Source of the DNA: Isoetes taiwanensis
Taxonomy: Eukaryota > Streptophyta > Lycopodiopsida > Isoetales > Isoetaceae
Reading direction: 5' to 3'
Length of the DNA: 64,000 nt
Assembly (NCBI GenBank): GCA_021234155.1
Contig: JAJEKV010000053.1
Location: 9,057,798-9,121,797 of the forward strand
Part shown: positions 1 to 12,584 of the stretch, piece by piece
How positions within the stretch are numbered: position 1 is the stretch's first letter
Layout: each line of letters begins with the position of its first letter
Made by a program: the position numbers and the translations under genes
Notes under the pieces: model-generated
What the model saw: only the letters and a program-made list of their open reading frames with translations
Told to the model about the DNA's origin: nothing
Database searches by the model: none

Positions 1-734
1 TTTGGCCACCCGTTATCAGCCACTGTACACTTTGTAGTTTCAAGTCCAGAACCAACTGTTTTGGCGCATTTTTGGATCAATCCGCCTCTATCTGAGCTCA
101 AATCGCTTCCTCTCTTCATCAAACCAATGTTAAAGAAGTAGGTAAAGTGATTAGAAGGGCAGTTCAAGCCATCCACGGAGCCACAAGAACGATCCTACCA
201 AAGATTTCAGCTCTGTTACGCAGTTTTACGCTTGGTTTTTGGCTAGAAATACCACGTTTTGGCTGGAAATACTACTCTTTTTGGCCGGAAATACCACTTC
301 TTCTGGCCGGAAATACCATCTAGCTGATAATGGATGTCCGAAAATACCACCAAAAAAGTCCAGAAATACAACATCCTGGACTCTAAATACGGACGTCCTA
401 AAAAGATTACTAGCTAACTTGCAACTACAACATATCATGCACACAGTCCCAAATGAGCTGCATGACTTGCCCAATTTCCTTCCTACACTGTGATATGCAT
501 CAAGCCTAACTAGCCTTCATACTACAAAATTTTGAACCATATGATTGGCTTAGTGACATTGCAGCTTGGTAGTCGCTACGCAGTGTAGATCCTTCAGGAA
601 GTATGTAGCATTAAAGCATCCTGTGATTGTTAGTTGTTAAGGATTGCGTGTACATTTCCAACACATATCATCTCACTGACATGTTAAAGGTAATGCATAA
701 TTGCGCAGGTTTTTTACATAGACACTTTACATAG
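1..734. other. AT-rich non-coding sequence with a minisatellite
   Basis: No convincing gene is seen. The only structure is the short minisatellite at 239-370, listed separately. Short open frames on both strands through it are by-products of the repeat. Confidence 0.5.
239..370. repeat. Minisatellite, about 22-bp unit (TTGGCYGGAAATACCAC core)
   Basis: A core reading TTGGCYGGAAATACCAC recurs at about 239, 260, 281 and 304, with decayed copies near 337 and 359. Period is about 22 bp. Units differ by point changes, so the array is old. Confidence 0.7.
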
Positions 735-904
735 ACATTTCTCTGGCATTTGAGGCTTGTGAACAATGCTTAAAAATTGATCTAGAGTCAGAAATGCTGG
801 ACAAGTATATAATGGAAATTGCTGATGTGGCAGTATCCCAAGTCAATGGGAGGCCACTTGGACAGAAGATCCTAGGAATGTGCATTCAAAATTTGTTATG
901 TTAA
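735..904 (+). CDS. Candidate internal or terminal exon, unknown protein
   Basis: After an AG at 733-734 (tail of a ...TTTACATAG tract) a frame without an ATG start stays open to TAA at 902-904, about 56 codons. It reads like real protein: balanced composition, two Cys, an acidic amphipathic stretch (SEMLDKYIMEIADVAV) and an ending NGRPLGQKIL. I do not recognise the family. It could be the last exon of a gene starting left of the window, or a fragment. Support is only open frame, composition and a plausible acceptor. Confidence 0.3.
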
Positions 905-2531
905 TTTATGTTTTTGTCTGCTTTTGCGAAATTGGACTGAGTTACATTTATAATGAAGCTTATGGTAAACTTTTCAATGCACATAGGTAGGGTCATTGGC
1001 ATTTTATATGTTTCTACTCAATTTGTTACTTCTTATTGACATTGGCATCTTTGTATTTTTACTTTGTTTGCATTATTTGCATTCGAGATAGAAACTTCTG
1101 TAAATTTCATTTCAATATTAGGAGGCGGCATAAAATATGATGCAAAAAAAGACTTTGATAGTTTGCTCTAAGATCATTCATTTTATTTCTATTTTATTTT
1201 GAAGGACGACAAGCTTTATTCACCAATAAAAGACTATAACAACATAAAATACAAAGGCATGATTATGACTCTAACAGATAAACTAATCCAACTGAGCACG
1301 ACCGCCCATATATGCATAAGAAATAAATCTGAAGGTAAGTATGTCAAATCAACACTTTCTTCTCTTGATCAAGAGACGAACAATTATAAACCATAACAAT
1401 TTTATTCTCCGTCCACTGAAGAAGAATCCCATATACAGTATCCATGTCCTTAAAAATAAACAACCTCCTTCTCTTCCAGATCAACCATAAAAGCCAGCCA
1501 CACGCAAGATGAAAAGCTCGTTTCTGCAGTTTATGCCATGCATTAGGATATATAGCAAGCAGAATTTGCTAGCTAGATCTAGTGTGCCAAATAAAGTTAA
1601 CAACTACGACCATACCTGCCGAAGGCGCTCACACAAGAAAAAACAATGACCAATACTCTCAACCCTTTGTGCACATAAAAGACAACTCTGAATTCTGATT
1701 ATTGATTTTATGGACTAGCCTGTTGACTCTGAAACATCTATAGATCACTTGCCACTACAAAACTGCCACTTTGGGACGAGTAACTTATTCCATACCCATG
1801 TCCAAATACTTTTCTATTGTGGCTGAGGGACCTGAAGATGCCATCTATTAAACGGAGGCAAGATTTCAGAATACAGAAGCAATTTATACACAGAAGAAAT
1901 AAAGTTCGCCCTGGCGTGATACCTTGATGGTAACCCTATATAGCTACTTCAGTTTGTGGCCGAAATCCTGCGACAACAATATGAAAATAAGAGACTCTAT
2001 CCTATTTGTACAGCAAGAATTTTGTTCCAAATGCTTCCCATGACATGAGATGACCAGCCTCATACTAAGCTGCAATAGTGCGTATAACACTATTCCGATT
2101 AAATGGGAGCAAAAGGAATATTTCTCGAAGATTTCCTTTTTTTTTTGCAAAAAAGGGCTAAAATGAGGTAAAAAAACGGACATGAAATTGTACCCTCTCC
2201 TCCACTTTAAAATCACTCATTTTTTTGTGCAAAGAGAGAAATTAACTATGTCAAAATGACACTCTTTATAACAATAAGAATTTCTCTGAAGTATGTTTTT
2301 AGAGAGAACCTCTATTCTATTTAAAAGAATACGACTTTTAACTGGAAATTGAAGTGAAGTCTATGACTGAAATTATAGTATTTTAAAAATTGAAGATAAA
2401 AATGGGGGAGTTCTCCTTCCTCCTCACTTGCTTTGTAACATTACCATTCTTTTAATATATTGATGACACAGTTCTTCAAGAAAAAAAAAATTGAAGATAA
2501 AATCTTCATATTCACATGAAATTTCTAAGAC
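905..2531. other. AT-rich non-coding stretch, nothing recognised
   Basis: Frequent stops in all frames, homopolymer A/T tracts and no protein motif or RNA gene that I can support. Confidence 0.5.
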
Positions 2532-2783
2532 TCAGTTATGTGCAAAAGTGTGCGGAATGATGAGAGAGGTATCCAGCAAGTCATCATGTTCATTTATGCC
2601 ATCTTCATCATCTTCACTTCTTTCGCTGTCACTTGAGAAAGTGCTTGAGTTATCTTCATTGTCATTGTGAATAGACGGTGAAGCATTGCCATCACCACGC
2701 TCTTCTTCATCTTCTTTCTCGTAATTACAAGCCTTTTTAAGCAAGTTGATCGTCCTTTGGCATAGGCGATTGTCAGATTTCAA
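2532..2783 (-). CDS. Acidic C-terminal exon-like ORF, unknown
   Basis: Minus-strand frame of 83 codons ending in TAG. An N-terminal basic helix-like part (N.L...T..LLKKAC) is followed by a long Glu/Asp/Ser-rich acidic tail with many casein-kinase-like S-x-x-E sites. The pattern N.L......LL..AC followed by an acidic tail recurs in the minus-strand frame at 14172-14384. The two may be the same terminal exon in two related genes or relics. No catalytic motif. The Met at 2783 may be internal rather than a true start. Confidence 0.35.
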   Translation of the reverse strand: MKSDNRLCQRTINLLKKACNYEKEDEEERGDGNASPSIHNDNEDNSSTFSSDSERSEDDEDGINEHDDLLDTSLIIPHTFAHN

Positions 2784-4599
2784 TGGAAATCATAGCACAA
2801 TATATTCATTTCCCATAGGTTTAGCTCATCCCTACAACCCACTTTCTTAGCCTTTTTCCCTTTATTTGAGTTCTCATTTCTAACTCATCTACTTACTTAA
2901 AATGTTTCTGGGCTTTCTCTTTCATGTCGGTGTGCCCTTTTTCGGGTGTGACTTTTGGAAAGAAAAAAAAGGTTTTTTTGGCGATATTTGATCACCTTAA
3001 CACCTTTTTTCTCCTATGATTCTTGGCATTACAATTCTTTTTTGAGTGTGTTATGCCCTTCTTCCATTTTTCAGCTGACCTTTCAGCCTGGATGTCATAC
3101 ACTCAAGGCGGAAGGTCTGGGCTGTGGTAATCCCTTTTCAATAGCAGAGGCTAGAATTTCTTAACCACATATCGCATCTGAGGTTGGGGTTTAGGGCTCT
3201 CTGCTTATTTGACAGATTTCTCTACAAAAGGGTCGATTTATGGAGCATTCGTGCTTTGCAGAGTCTATGGAGGATTTGTGCTTGCTACAGGGTAGCTTCA
3301 GTTTAGAGGTAACCGTGACATGTCCTTTTTTCTTGAGCAAGCATAATCCAGGCCTCAACATATGTATCATTTAAGGATCCAGGATCCTTCTTGCAGGCCG
3401 TTCTTGCATGATCTATTCTAATCTATTCTTGAAAGCCATTTCACGAGGTGATGATGGTGAAGCTGCAACAATCTTTGATGCACCCATTTCATTTCAGGCA
3501 CACCACTTTCTATGCATGTCATTTCAATTACCCTCTTTAATCTGACTCGGCTTATTGGTTTCTTAATCCACTGAGGAATGAAAGTTTAGTCAACTGGCTT
3601 GGAGCAGGTCTTTTTGAGCGATCAGGTAAAGTGAGATTTATCTATCCATGCTTTGTAATATAGATTAAATAATTCTAGAATGTAGCCTTTTGAACTGTTC
3701 TCTAGCAATTTGTTGCTACCTTGAAAAATTGGTTCCTTCTTTTGCACAAAGATAGGTTGAGGTACTGGTGTTTTGCATTTCATTCCATTTTGTTCTTGCT
3801 GTTATGACAGAGGTAACCTAGAAATGAGATTTTGACTATTAAACGTTGTTTTGAAGTAGGTAGTAATTCATTTTCATCTTTCACATGATGCTACATGCCA
3901 TTGATAGGTGAACGATGAGAAGCCCATTTATGAAAACAATGAGGAAAATAGTTTGCGTGACCATCCTATATAATAATGTAATGGAAGTACATAGAAGCAA
4001 GAAGTTCGTTGAAGGAAAGTGTGTCTTTGATTTCTCTTTTGTGGACTCAGCTAAAGGTATTTCTACCGACATGAGCCATTATTTTTATACATTTTTTTCA
4101 TTTCGTGCTTCCTCATAGATGTGAAAAATGCTTATGGATGTTGTTGCTTCTTAAACAATGAGAAGTCCATTTAGATTTATATTTGATAAAATGCATTACA
4201 AGCACTTTATGGAGGTGTGGATGCCTTGGTAACATTGCAGTGCTCATGCATATGAAATTCTTACGAAATTATCTTTGTGGTGGCCATTTCGTGCAATCAG
4301 GTTTTCTTCGTCCGTATATTTTTTACGATTCTTGCATGCTAACAGGTTTTGAGCCATCTTTCATAGGCTCGAGAAGAGTTGTGGCAACAAACAAACATGT
4401 GATCTGTTCACATTCAAAGACTCATATCTATTCTGCCAAGCCATGAATGGCGTATGTAGGGCAATCATATTTTCTGCCTCTAAAGGTTACCCATATTTTC
4501 CCCCCTCTCTCTCTCTCCTTTTTTTTTGACAAGTTTTCGTTAGTCTATATTTATTCCCTTCTAATATTTGCATAATTTGTTATTCCTACTGTTTGCTTG
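2784..4599. other. Gene-poor stretch, nothing recognised
   Basis: Only short open frames on both strands. Polypyrimidine runs (for example around 4500) and AT-rich sequence. Upstream parts of the LINE that follows may lie here but are not recognisable. Confidence 0.45.
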
Positions 4600-6556
4600 C
4601 AGAATGAAGTCATATTATGGTCTGGGACAAATACTTCAAGGAAAACATTGGTCCTTCTCATGTTCAATCTGTAAGTTATTTGCTATTGCATCAGTAGAGA
4701 GGATCCGTCAGGGTCTTGGTATGGAGGATGGTATACAAAAAGTTTGCTGCCAATATATTGATGGCACATTTCTCTTTCTCATCGCTAACTCCGAGAACCT
4801 TGACGCTACAAAGCTGCCCTTAGACACATTCTCTTTGGCTTTCGGTGTGTTGGTGTGTTGGGAAAAGTGTACGGCCTTATGGACATTGGACACTCTAATT
4901 CTAGCATGTCTTCATGATTATCCATGGAAGCTTCTTGCTCATGGATAGGCCACAAAGCTACTTGAAATTCCTGTTGGCATTCATGTTGGTAAAGGACCAG
5001 CATGGGCAGAAATTATTAAGGATTCGGAAAAACATCTATTCTGGTGATCAACTGCAAAGTTATCCCTTGCTGATCGCATTACAGTTGCTAAATCAGTGCT
5101 CAACAATACCCATGTGTATATGGCTTCCTTGCTGCTAGCCATACAGGTTAAAATACGAGAGCTCATTGCAATAGTCCACAATTTCATATGGGCTGGCACA
5201 GAGGAGGGTGCGGTGGTTAAGGTTACCTGATCTAAATGCATCCTTCCTAAGTGGGCAGATGGCATGGGTATGATGGACTTCTTACTGCAGAGTAAGATCC
5301 TCATCTCAAAATTTATTTGGAGGCTTTTGAATGGTGAAGATAACTCTCCTGGCCTTCACCTTCTCAAATGATCTCTTGGTCATTGTACTCCTCTAGACAA
5401 GAAGGCTATCAAACCAATTCTTCCCTGGGCTCTATTTCATCCTCTTGAGCCTTTTCCAAATGCATCTCCTTTCCTTCGAGGATTATTGGTAGCATGGGGT
5501 GCGGTCAGACATCTATTTTGGCCGTGTCTATCCACCCATGATTTCCTATATATGTTATAGTGGTGGGTGTCGTTGCCATCAGACCCCTTAGCACCTCCAC
5601 TCGCTGCATCTGTTCATCCCCTTACACAGAGATGGTGGGCCCGAGCCGGTGTCATCTCTATTGAAGCATGGTATGAAGGTGGTCATCTCTTGTCATGGAC
5701 GGCATTTCAATCAAAATCCTTGCTCTCACGTTGGGATGTAATGTATGGGAGAAGGTGGCAGAGAACTTGCCTCTCATAATAGAAGTCAGTGTCACGGAAA
5801 AAGTGCCATGGGGTTGTCACGAGGATATTCACAAAGGCAAGTACTTTGTCTGCTTTATATACTATCTGCTCTTAGCTCCATGTCCCCTACCATTTCCAAA
5901 TGAACGGCAATTAGAGATTCCAGAACCCATGCATGCTCACATATGGTGCTGGCTTTTGGGATAAGTTGCTCCATCCTAAAGTTTCTGTACCTTGGTGGCA
6001 AATCTTACATAGGTGTTTGCGTGTAAATGTTTTGCGGCATCACTATGATCCTCACAACTCTGCAGTATGCCTGCTTTACCTTTCAGATGTCGAAACACTT
6101 GAGCATTGCCTCTTTTCTTGTCCAGAAGTTCAACCAACATGGTTCTAGCTTCAAGCATTATTTAATGGTACACTAGATTGCCTATCCAGGTGCATGGGCC
6201 CCAGATAAATGAAAGGCATTTCATCTCAGGTTTGGTTGATTGATGTGATCAATTTGGGAGCATCGCAGACTGCACATTTTCCAAGGCATTTATTTATCTG
6301 TTCGTAGAGTCATTGCTGTAGCCCAAGCTAAGGTGGCTTATGACTCTTCCTCCCTCAGGGAAGAAGTGAGAGACTATATTTGGATTCTGTATCTTCAAAT
6401 TAATTCTTATCATTAGTCTTCTACGTTGGAGTGAGTACATAATGCTTCAGGCTCGTGCTTCAAGAGCGTTGTCTTGTGCTTGCACAGCTAGATGAGATTT
6501 ATACATCTTGTAATGTTAACCTGTGATTGATAAACTTGCTTTTCATCCTTCAAAAA
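4600..6556 (+). pseudogene. Dead L1-type LINE: reverse transcriptase C-terminal half and zf-RVT end
   Basis: Read across frame breaks, this is the 3' half of a plant L1-like non-LTR retrotransposon. Around 4750 a CCQYIDGTFLFL stretch corresponds to the QYADDTLLFL catalytic box, with the YADD core changed to YIDG, so the enzyme is inactive. Around 5030-5330 comes the thumb/connection region (LSLADRITVAKSVL, FIWAG, PKWADGMGMMD, SKILISKFIWRLLNG). At about 5950-6150 a zf-RVT-like segment with WW.IL...L and EHCLFSCPEV precedes a short A-rich 3' end near 6553. Several stops and frameshifts are present. The 5' end, ORF1 and endonuclease were not found. Confidence 0.8.
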
Positions 6557-6768
6557 AACACACCACAGTACCGTTGCTCGATTGGGCCCTGTCCCTAACC
6601 ATTTTACATTGCATCTGTGGGATTGTTTATAAGAACTACTAGTCCATTTCACTTCTTATGAAATTTTGGCAAAGGGGTGTGAGATGTGATACCATTAAAC
6701 TAACTTTGTGACTTGTACCAACCAAACCATTTACATACTTTTCCAGGTGTATTTCAGTGTAAACATTC

Positions 6769-6930
6769 AACTTTTGCAACTCAAAATCTAGCATCTGGAT
6801 ATTAGCAATTGCTTTATTGCCTTTGTATTTCCTACTTAGATATGCAACAATGTAGACCCCCAACTTTTGCAACCCAGGATCTAATAATGAGTACTACCAA
6901 TTGCTTTATTGCCTTTATTTCGCACAAATA
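6769..6930. repeat. Diverged tandem duplication, about 92 bp
   Basis: CAACTTTTGCAA followed by AATTGCTTTATTGCCTTT occurs at about 6769 and again at about 6861, with diverged sequence between. Two units. Confidence 0.6.
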
Positions 6931-7026
6931 ATGCTTATGGATGTGCATCAGGATATATAGATTGATATGCTTAATTCATGTCATGCTAATAGCCTTCCAA
7001 AAAAGGGGGAAAAAGAAGTGCATTGC

Positions 7027-7320
7027 TCATTTACTTTGCTTCATTTTGTTTATTGTATGCACTCCAGATCATTTGAACAATTCAAAATTAGTTGACAAAA
7101 AATATTAAACGTTAACAACTATGCAACTCCACTATGAAAACACTGAACTTGTGTCTGCTCCCGTTTGAACCACCCCATTGGTCATTCACTTTGCTTCATT
7201 TTGTCTTCGTGTCATTTGAACAAGTCAAACTTGGTCAGAAACATTAAAAGACAGCATCTATGCAAAACCCACTATGAAAACACCGAACTTGCATCTGCCC
7301 TTCTTTGCACCACCCCATCG
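7027..7320. repeat. Diverged tandem duplication, about 150-165 bp
   Basis: Both halves contain TCATT(T/C)ACTTTGCTTCATTTTG, then CATTTGAACAA, CCACTATGAAAACAC, GAACTTG and CACCCCAT in the same order. Copies start at about 7027 and 7191. Confidence 0.65.
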
Positions 7321-8459
7321 GTGCATAACTTATTTAAATATATTCTATTCAATAATATATTTAAAAGTCAGCATCGAAAAGTACTTTCGCTAATGTATTG
7401 AATGAATCACTATAGCTTTGGAACTAGACCAAATACTATAGAATCATTATACCATTCCTGAATGCATCGCACTCATTTGCGCATACCTGCTCACACAATT
7501 TAGTACAGACTTACCAGCTTATTTGTACAGATCCAGCCGACTAGATGGTTTCTAAGAATGTCTAATTCCTTTGGGCTGAAAGGGTTTGGCCAGATGTATT
7601 CAAAATAGATATGTCATGTGATCTAGTCAATACCCATTATCTTTAAGATTAATGTATTCAAAAGATAAAATGACCCTATAAGTATGGGCCCACTGTTCAC
7701 GTTTATGTACAAGAAAATTACATGTCCTAGGCATATGTATAGGCATGTGATGCCATTAGCATGCAATATCTAACAAGAGAAGATGAACATCATACTCAAA
7801 TCTGACCCACCTGCTACTTTGATTCATAGGAGGAAGAGCTATCTTTGGCTAGGAGCGACATAAGCAAGAAACAAGCTTTTGGAATTTTTTTGCTTTACCT
7901 AATCAGATTCTACCTAAAAAATTATGCTGCTCTTTTTGTGTTAATTTCTATCCTGTGTGCTTGTTGATATCTGCTGCAATGTTCGGCTTAGGGAGGTACA
8001 AATTGTACTTGCAAATGTCTAGCAAGATTTGATTTTTACGATAAAGTAGACCTGCTCTGCAGCAGAGATGGGTTGCCCCATTTGATTATAGACTGGAATT
8101 AGAAACATTTTAGGAGAATTTATTTACCAAAAGTGGGACTTTTGAAGGATGTGAAGTAGGAGATTTGTTCATAGCAAGCAACACAAATGGTAAAGGGGGA
8201 AGGGGTTCTGACAATTTTCTGAAGCCTTAAAAATATACAATGCATCTTCTTGAGCTTTGAGCCAGCTTCTTAGTCTTGAAGATTCCACCTTTTTTTGCTC
8301 ATGCACAATGGGGTGGTAGAATTATTTTAATATTTTTCTTAAAGGCATTCCTCATGATAATGTCAAGCAGAAAGCCTCTTTGAGTTACCTGCCTTAGTGT
8401 ACACTAAATGACTTTTTGAAGCTTCAGTGTTCTATAATACTAGGCAATGAAAGCTTCTG

Positions 8460-8905
8460 GATGAAGAGGCCTTATTTGGAGTTAATCATGTCTGTTGTTC
8501 CTGAACATGGGATGTGTGGCATCAGACGTTAGCGAGCTTATGGAGTATATCTTTGAAGAGACCTTAGTTGCAATTAAACTTGCATGTCACTCCGATAAGA
8601 TGCATGGTATTAGATGTTAGCCAGCTTATAGAGAATCTCTAGGATGAAGAGGCCTTATTTGGCGTTAAGCCATACCTCGATTCCCGGTCATGGATATGGT
8701 ATCAGATGTCAGTGAGCTTATGGAGACCTCCAGTATTAGATGTTCGTGAGCTTATGGAGAACCTCTGGCTGAAGAGGCCTTATTTAGTGTTAACAATGCT
8801 TGTAATTCCTAGCCATGAGAAACGTGATATTAGATGTTAGTGAGAATCTTTGACCGAAGAGGCCTTATTTAGAGACAACCATGCCTGTGATACCTGGCCA
8901 TGGTA
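8460..8905. repeat. Degenerate tandem array, about 90-110 bp units
   Basis: GAAGAGGCCTTATTT recurs at about 8463, 8646, 8770 and 8854, with a variant at about 8556. Units share ATTAGATGTTAG(T/C)(G/C)AG, CTTATGGAGA and GCCATG(A/G) blocks. Roughly five units. Confidence 0.65.
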
Positions 8906-9305
8906 TTAAGAGAGAAAAACACCCATCTTATTTTTTCTTGTACATTGTATTGTGCTTGGATTTTTGTTCAGGTTTTGTGCTCATAAACATGATTCCCAAT
9001 GGAGGCAAGGGGACGATACGGATGGAAGAGTACAGGACCTATTTTGTATTTTTTTTAAGTTATTACATGCATATTATCTATGTAGGCCTGGGTTTATTGC
9101 TGGAGATCCATATCCAAAACAAAAGTGGCCATTGAGGCATTGGCTTTTCTTTTCGCTAGACCTTTATATTCATAACAAAACATATCCCATATTTGAACGT
9201 ATATAATTGAGCCCCCAACCCCACACAACAACCACCACAAGTAATATGTTAATGTTTCTTTGATGCCATCACCTATATGAAGAGGTCTCTGCTTGTGTTG
9301 ACACC

Positions 9306-9555
9306 TGTAGCATTAGCACTTTGGATGCATGCCGAAGTGTTTAACTAGATTTATGTAGCTAGTTACTTTGGGAAGGAATTTGGGGCCACGCGTCTAGCAG
9401 TTATTATGATTGAATTTGCAACTTGAGATTTGTAGCATTAGCACTTTGGATGAATGCCGAAGTGTTTAACTGGATTTATGTGGCTAGTTACTTTGGGAAG
9501 GAATTTGGAGCCACGCGTCTAGCAGTTATTATGATTGAATTTGCAACTTGAGATT
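9306..9555. repeat. Recent 125-bp tandem duplication
   Basis: The segment starting TGTAGCATTAGCACTTTGG at 9306 repeats at 9431 and is nearly identical. Only a few substitutions separate the copies, so the duplication is young compared with the other repeats nearby. Confidence 0.85.
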
Positions 9556-10890
9556 TACTAAGTTTGGGCATTGGAAATTTCTCACATTCTTAACCAAGTT
9601 TATTTTGGGGCAGATTGCATATTCCATGAAAGTTTTTGAAGCTCCCCATTCTATAGAGCATATTTGGGTGGTGCGCATCATTCTCGATTACATGGCATCT
9701 TTTGTAAGGGCCTAGATTTAAGCTCCCACGTGGTAGCCTATGGTGATGTCATCTAATAGCCTTAGTGTTACCATTACCCCACCACTTTGGCACTATAAAA
9801 TAAAATAGATTTTTTATCGTCCACGGAGACCAATAAGATGAGTTGGCATTGGGAACTTGATATGCAACAAAGCTTGCCATGTGTATTTTGTTAATCATGT
9901 CGCCGCGTGATCCGCATGGCTTGGAAGGTTGGTCGCGACATAAGTTTTATGCATAATGCTGTGTTCACATGGACGCAGTGCTAAGGGCTGGCTTAAAAGC
10001 TGCTAAACTTGGGCCAAGGCAAAAAATTTGGAAAATCAGCCCTCGCAAGGTCCAAGTTGCGTAGTTGACGCAGCGCTGAATTTTTTTATCAGTGATGACG
10101 CTAGAATTTAGCGCAGGGCCTTCTCTTCTCCGTGTGAACCACCCATAAGTGCCCAGGCAATCGACGCCTGCGCTATACACGGACTTCGGCTATACATAGC
10201 GGATGACGTACGGTTCTGATGGGAATAATTTCCCACCAACCACCACGGGCACGGCATTGCCATACTTGGACGTTGAACACCAGACCTAGCTTCAGTTAGC
10301 GCAGTACAAAAACAAAGGCATATTTCCACAAACAGGACTCAAATTTCTTGGCAAAGAACTCTAATTGTATGGGCCATGGTCAAATTTTTTCTGACAAGGT
10401 TGTGGCCCAAGAAAAGACAATCCTGCGTTTTAGAACTACCCCAAACAACGGCAGCGATTCCCTCCACGGAAGCGGAGGCTTGAACACAGCCGTTGGATCC
10501 CGATGTCGGACCGCATTGAAAGCTCGCCATTATACCAGCGCCGAAAGGTCAGATTTGGGGTTTTAGGTGTATCGTCGATCCGTCCCTGGCCTGGAACCAA
10601 AACCAAGGTAAACTTTCTTCCCCTGTTCTTTCTGGAGGCGCCATAAATTATGTGTTACTATCCATATCAATGCCCAGGCAAGCTTCGCGCTCAACTACCG
10701 TTCCAAGGACCCTTTAAAGCTAAGTTATGTCTCATATATTTTTTTACCGAATCTGAGCTAATGGCTCTCAATCTCTCGAGTAAAATTGGAGCAAAATCAT
10801 TTATCGGGATTGTGATTTTGTCTTTTCCCATCCGATCTCAAATGTAGGTCTACCTAATCTAAAAGAATGAGCTGAAGTTAGATTTTTGTG

Positions 10891-12584
10891 ATGGGGGTGG
10901 AAGCTAAGATGGCACTCTGTTTTTTGTTTCTCTGGACAATGAGTACAGATGCTGCCACACCCGCTCTGTTTGTATTTGGCGATTCGCAAGTAGATCCTGG
11001 AAATAACAACTATTTGGCAACTACGGCGAAGGCAAACTTCCCTCCTTATGGACAGCAATTTGATACTAGGCAGCCAACGGGCAGGTTTTCAGACGGCCGA
11101 ACTATGGTGGATTATTTAGGTTAGTATTGTGGATGATTATATTGTAGAAGGCAGGCGTGTATAGTCCACAGACGGGTTAGAGAAATGAACAAGGGAATCA
11201 AATCTTGTATGTATTCTTTTACAGCTTCAATCTTGGGTCTTCCTCTAGTTCCGGCATTCTTAGATTCAAATACACATACTAGCACAGTTATTCAGGGAGT
11301 TAATTTTGCATCAGGGGGCTCTGGAATTCTGGACTATTCAGGACGTGTGTATGTAAGATCATATCTTAGATAGTTACTTTCTTGCTTTGTTTCCGTACCA
11401 ACTTGTCTGTATAATTGAATGCTTTTATATTTGTAAGATAGGGCCAAGTATTGTCGATGGGTCAGCAGATCGTTCAATTCGAACGTGTAAAGAAACGTTT
11501 GTTGAAGAGTATTGGAGTAACTGATATCAGCGCACTCCTTTCTACGGCACTCTTTTGTGTTTTCACTGGAAACAACGATTGGACTGTAACTTATTTTCAA
11601 CCAGGCTCTCTGCTTCCCACTGTATATACGCGTATTCAGTTCCAACAGTTGCTCATTTCCAAAATGATATCACACATCCAGGTACAAATTCTATTTTTTT
11701 TTGTCCTTATGTTGTTTAGGAAATGTAGTAGCAGTTATATTAGGTCATATGCTGATTGGATGCATCTCTGTCAGATAGACCTTAGGTTTACATCCAACAT
11801 TATGTTCTGCAGAAGGTAAAAAATGTTTTTTCTTGTTGTTTAGGAAATGCACTTTTAGTTTAATAGCATATTATATAGGTCATATGCTGATTCTGTCAGA
11901 TAATATTTGGTTTACATGTTACGTAATCCAGCATTATGTTCTGCAGAATTTGTATAAATTAAGTGCTTGGAGACATCTGTAAGCTAAACCTTAGGAGTTT
12001 TACATCATGCAATGTTATGTTCTGCAGAATTTGTATAGATTAGGCGCTCGGAAAATCATGATTACTGGAGCAGGGCCTCTTGGTTGTCTTCCATCCCAGC
12101 TCAGCATGTATAGCAGAGACGGTTCTTGTGTTCAATTTTTGGACACAGCTGTAAAAGATTACAATATTGCTCTTAATTTGACATTGATGGATCTTAATAA
12201 CGAGTTACCAGGAGTCCGAATAGTTTTTGCTGATATATATCGGGCCACAATGGACGCCATTACCCACCCGAGTGCATTTGGTAAATTTCATGTTAAACTT
12301 TTGCTTCCATTTTCTTTCTATTTTAATAAGAGAAAAGATCTGGAATGGATTATGCAGGGATTAAGTATGTGAACATTGCTTGCTGTGGTCTTCGAGTTGG
12401 ACAGTATGGCGCATTACCCACTTGCTACCCTGGGGCAGTCTGCAAAAATGTGAGTGAATATCTGTTCTGGGATGCCTTCCACCTGACCAGCAAATTGGAC
12501 GAGACCATGATAAAGACTTTGTACTATAGTGGTCCGCCGTTTTGCTTTCCTTTCAGTATTCAAGATCTTGTCTCGCAAAGCTAA
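10891..12584 (+). CDS. GDSL-type lipase/esterase, five exons
   Basis: Exons 10891-11119, 11225-11352, 11442-11681, 12028-12280 and 12358-12584 join in frame to 358 residues plus TAA, with GT-AG introns at every junction. Family blocks are in order: a hydrophobic N-terminal segment (likely secretory signal), block [15 protein letters not shown] with the nucleophile Ser, block [13 protein letters not shown] (oxyanion Gly), block III FTGNNDW (Asn), and block V DAFHLT with the Asp and His of the triad. The length is typical for plant GDSL hydrolases, which are usually secreted and act on lipids, cutin or other acyl esters. Substrate cannot be told. The ATG at 10891 gives a signal-like start; the one at 10909 (MALCFLFLW) is an alternative. 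The gene looks intact. Confidence 0.9.
11745..12027 (+). repeat. Tripled 3' splice region inside GDSL intron 3
   Basis: Three imperfect copies of a segment containing CTGTCAGATA or its relic, TTTACAT, a GCA(T)TTATGTTCTGCAG core and part of the following exon start lie at about 11745-11818, 11880-11990 and 11985-12030. Only the last continues into the open frame NLYRLGARK. The earlier TTCTGCAG sites are potential decoy acceptors. Confidence 0.6.

Larger units (their letters stand above)
6557..10890. other. Intergenic region with several tandem duplications
   Basis: No gene recognised over 4.3 kb. It contains the duplications listed separately (6769-6930, 7027-7320, 8460-8905, 9306-9555). The last several hundred bases hold the GDSL gene promoter, where no clear TATA box stands out. 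Confidence 0.45.
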
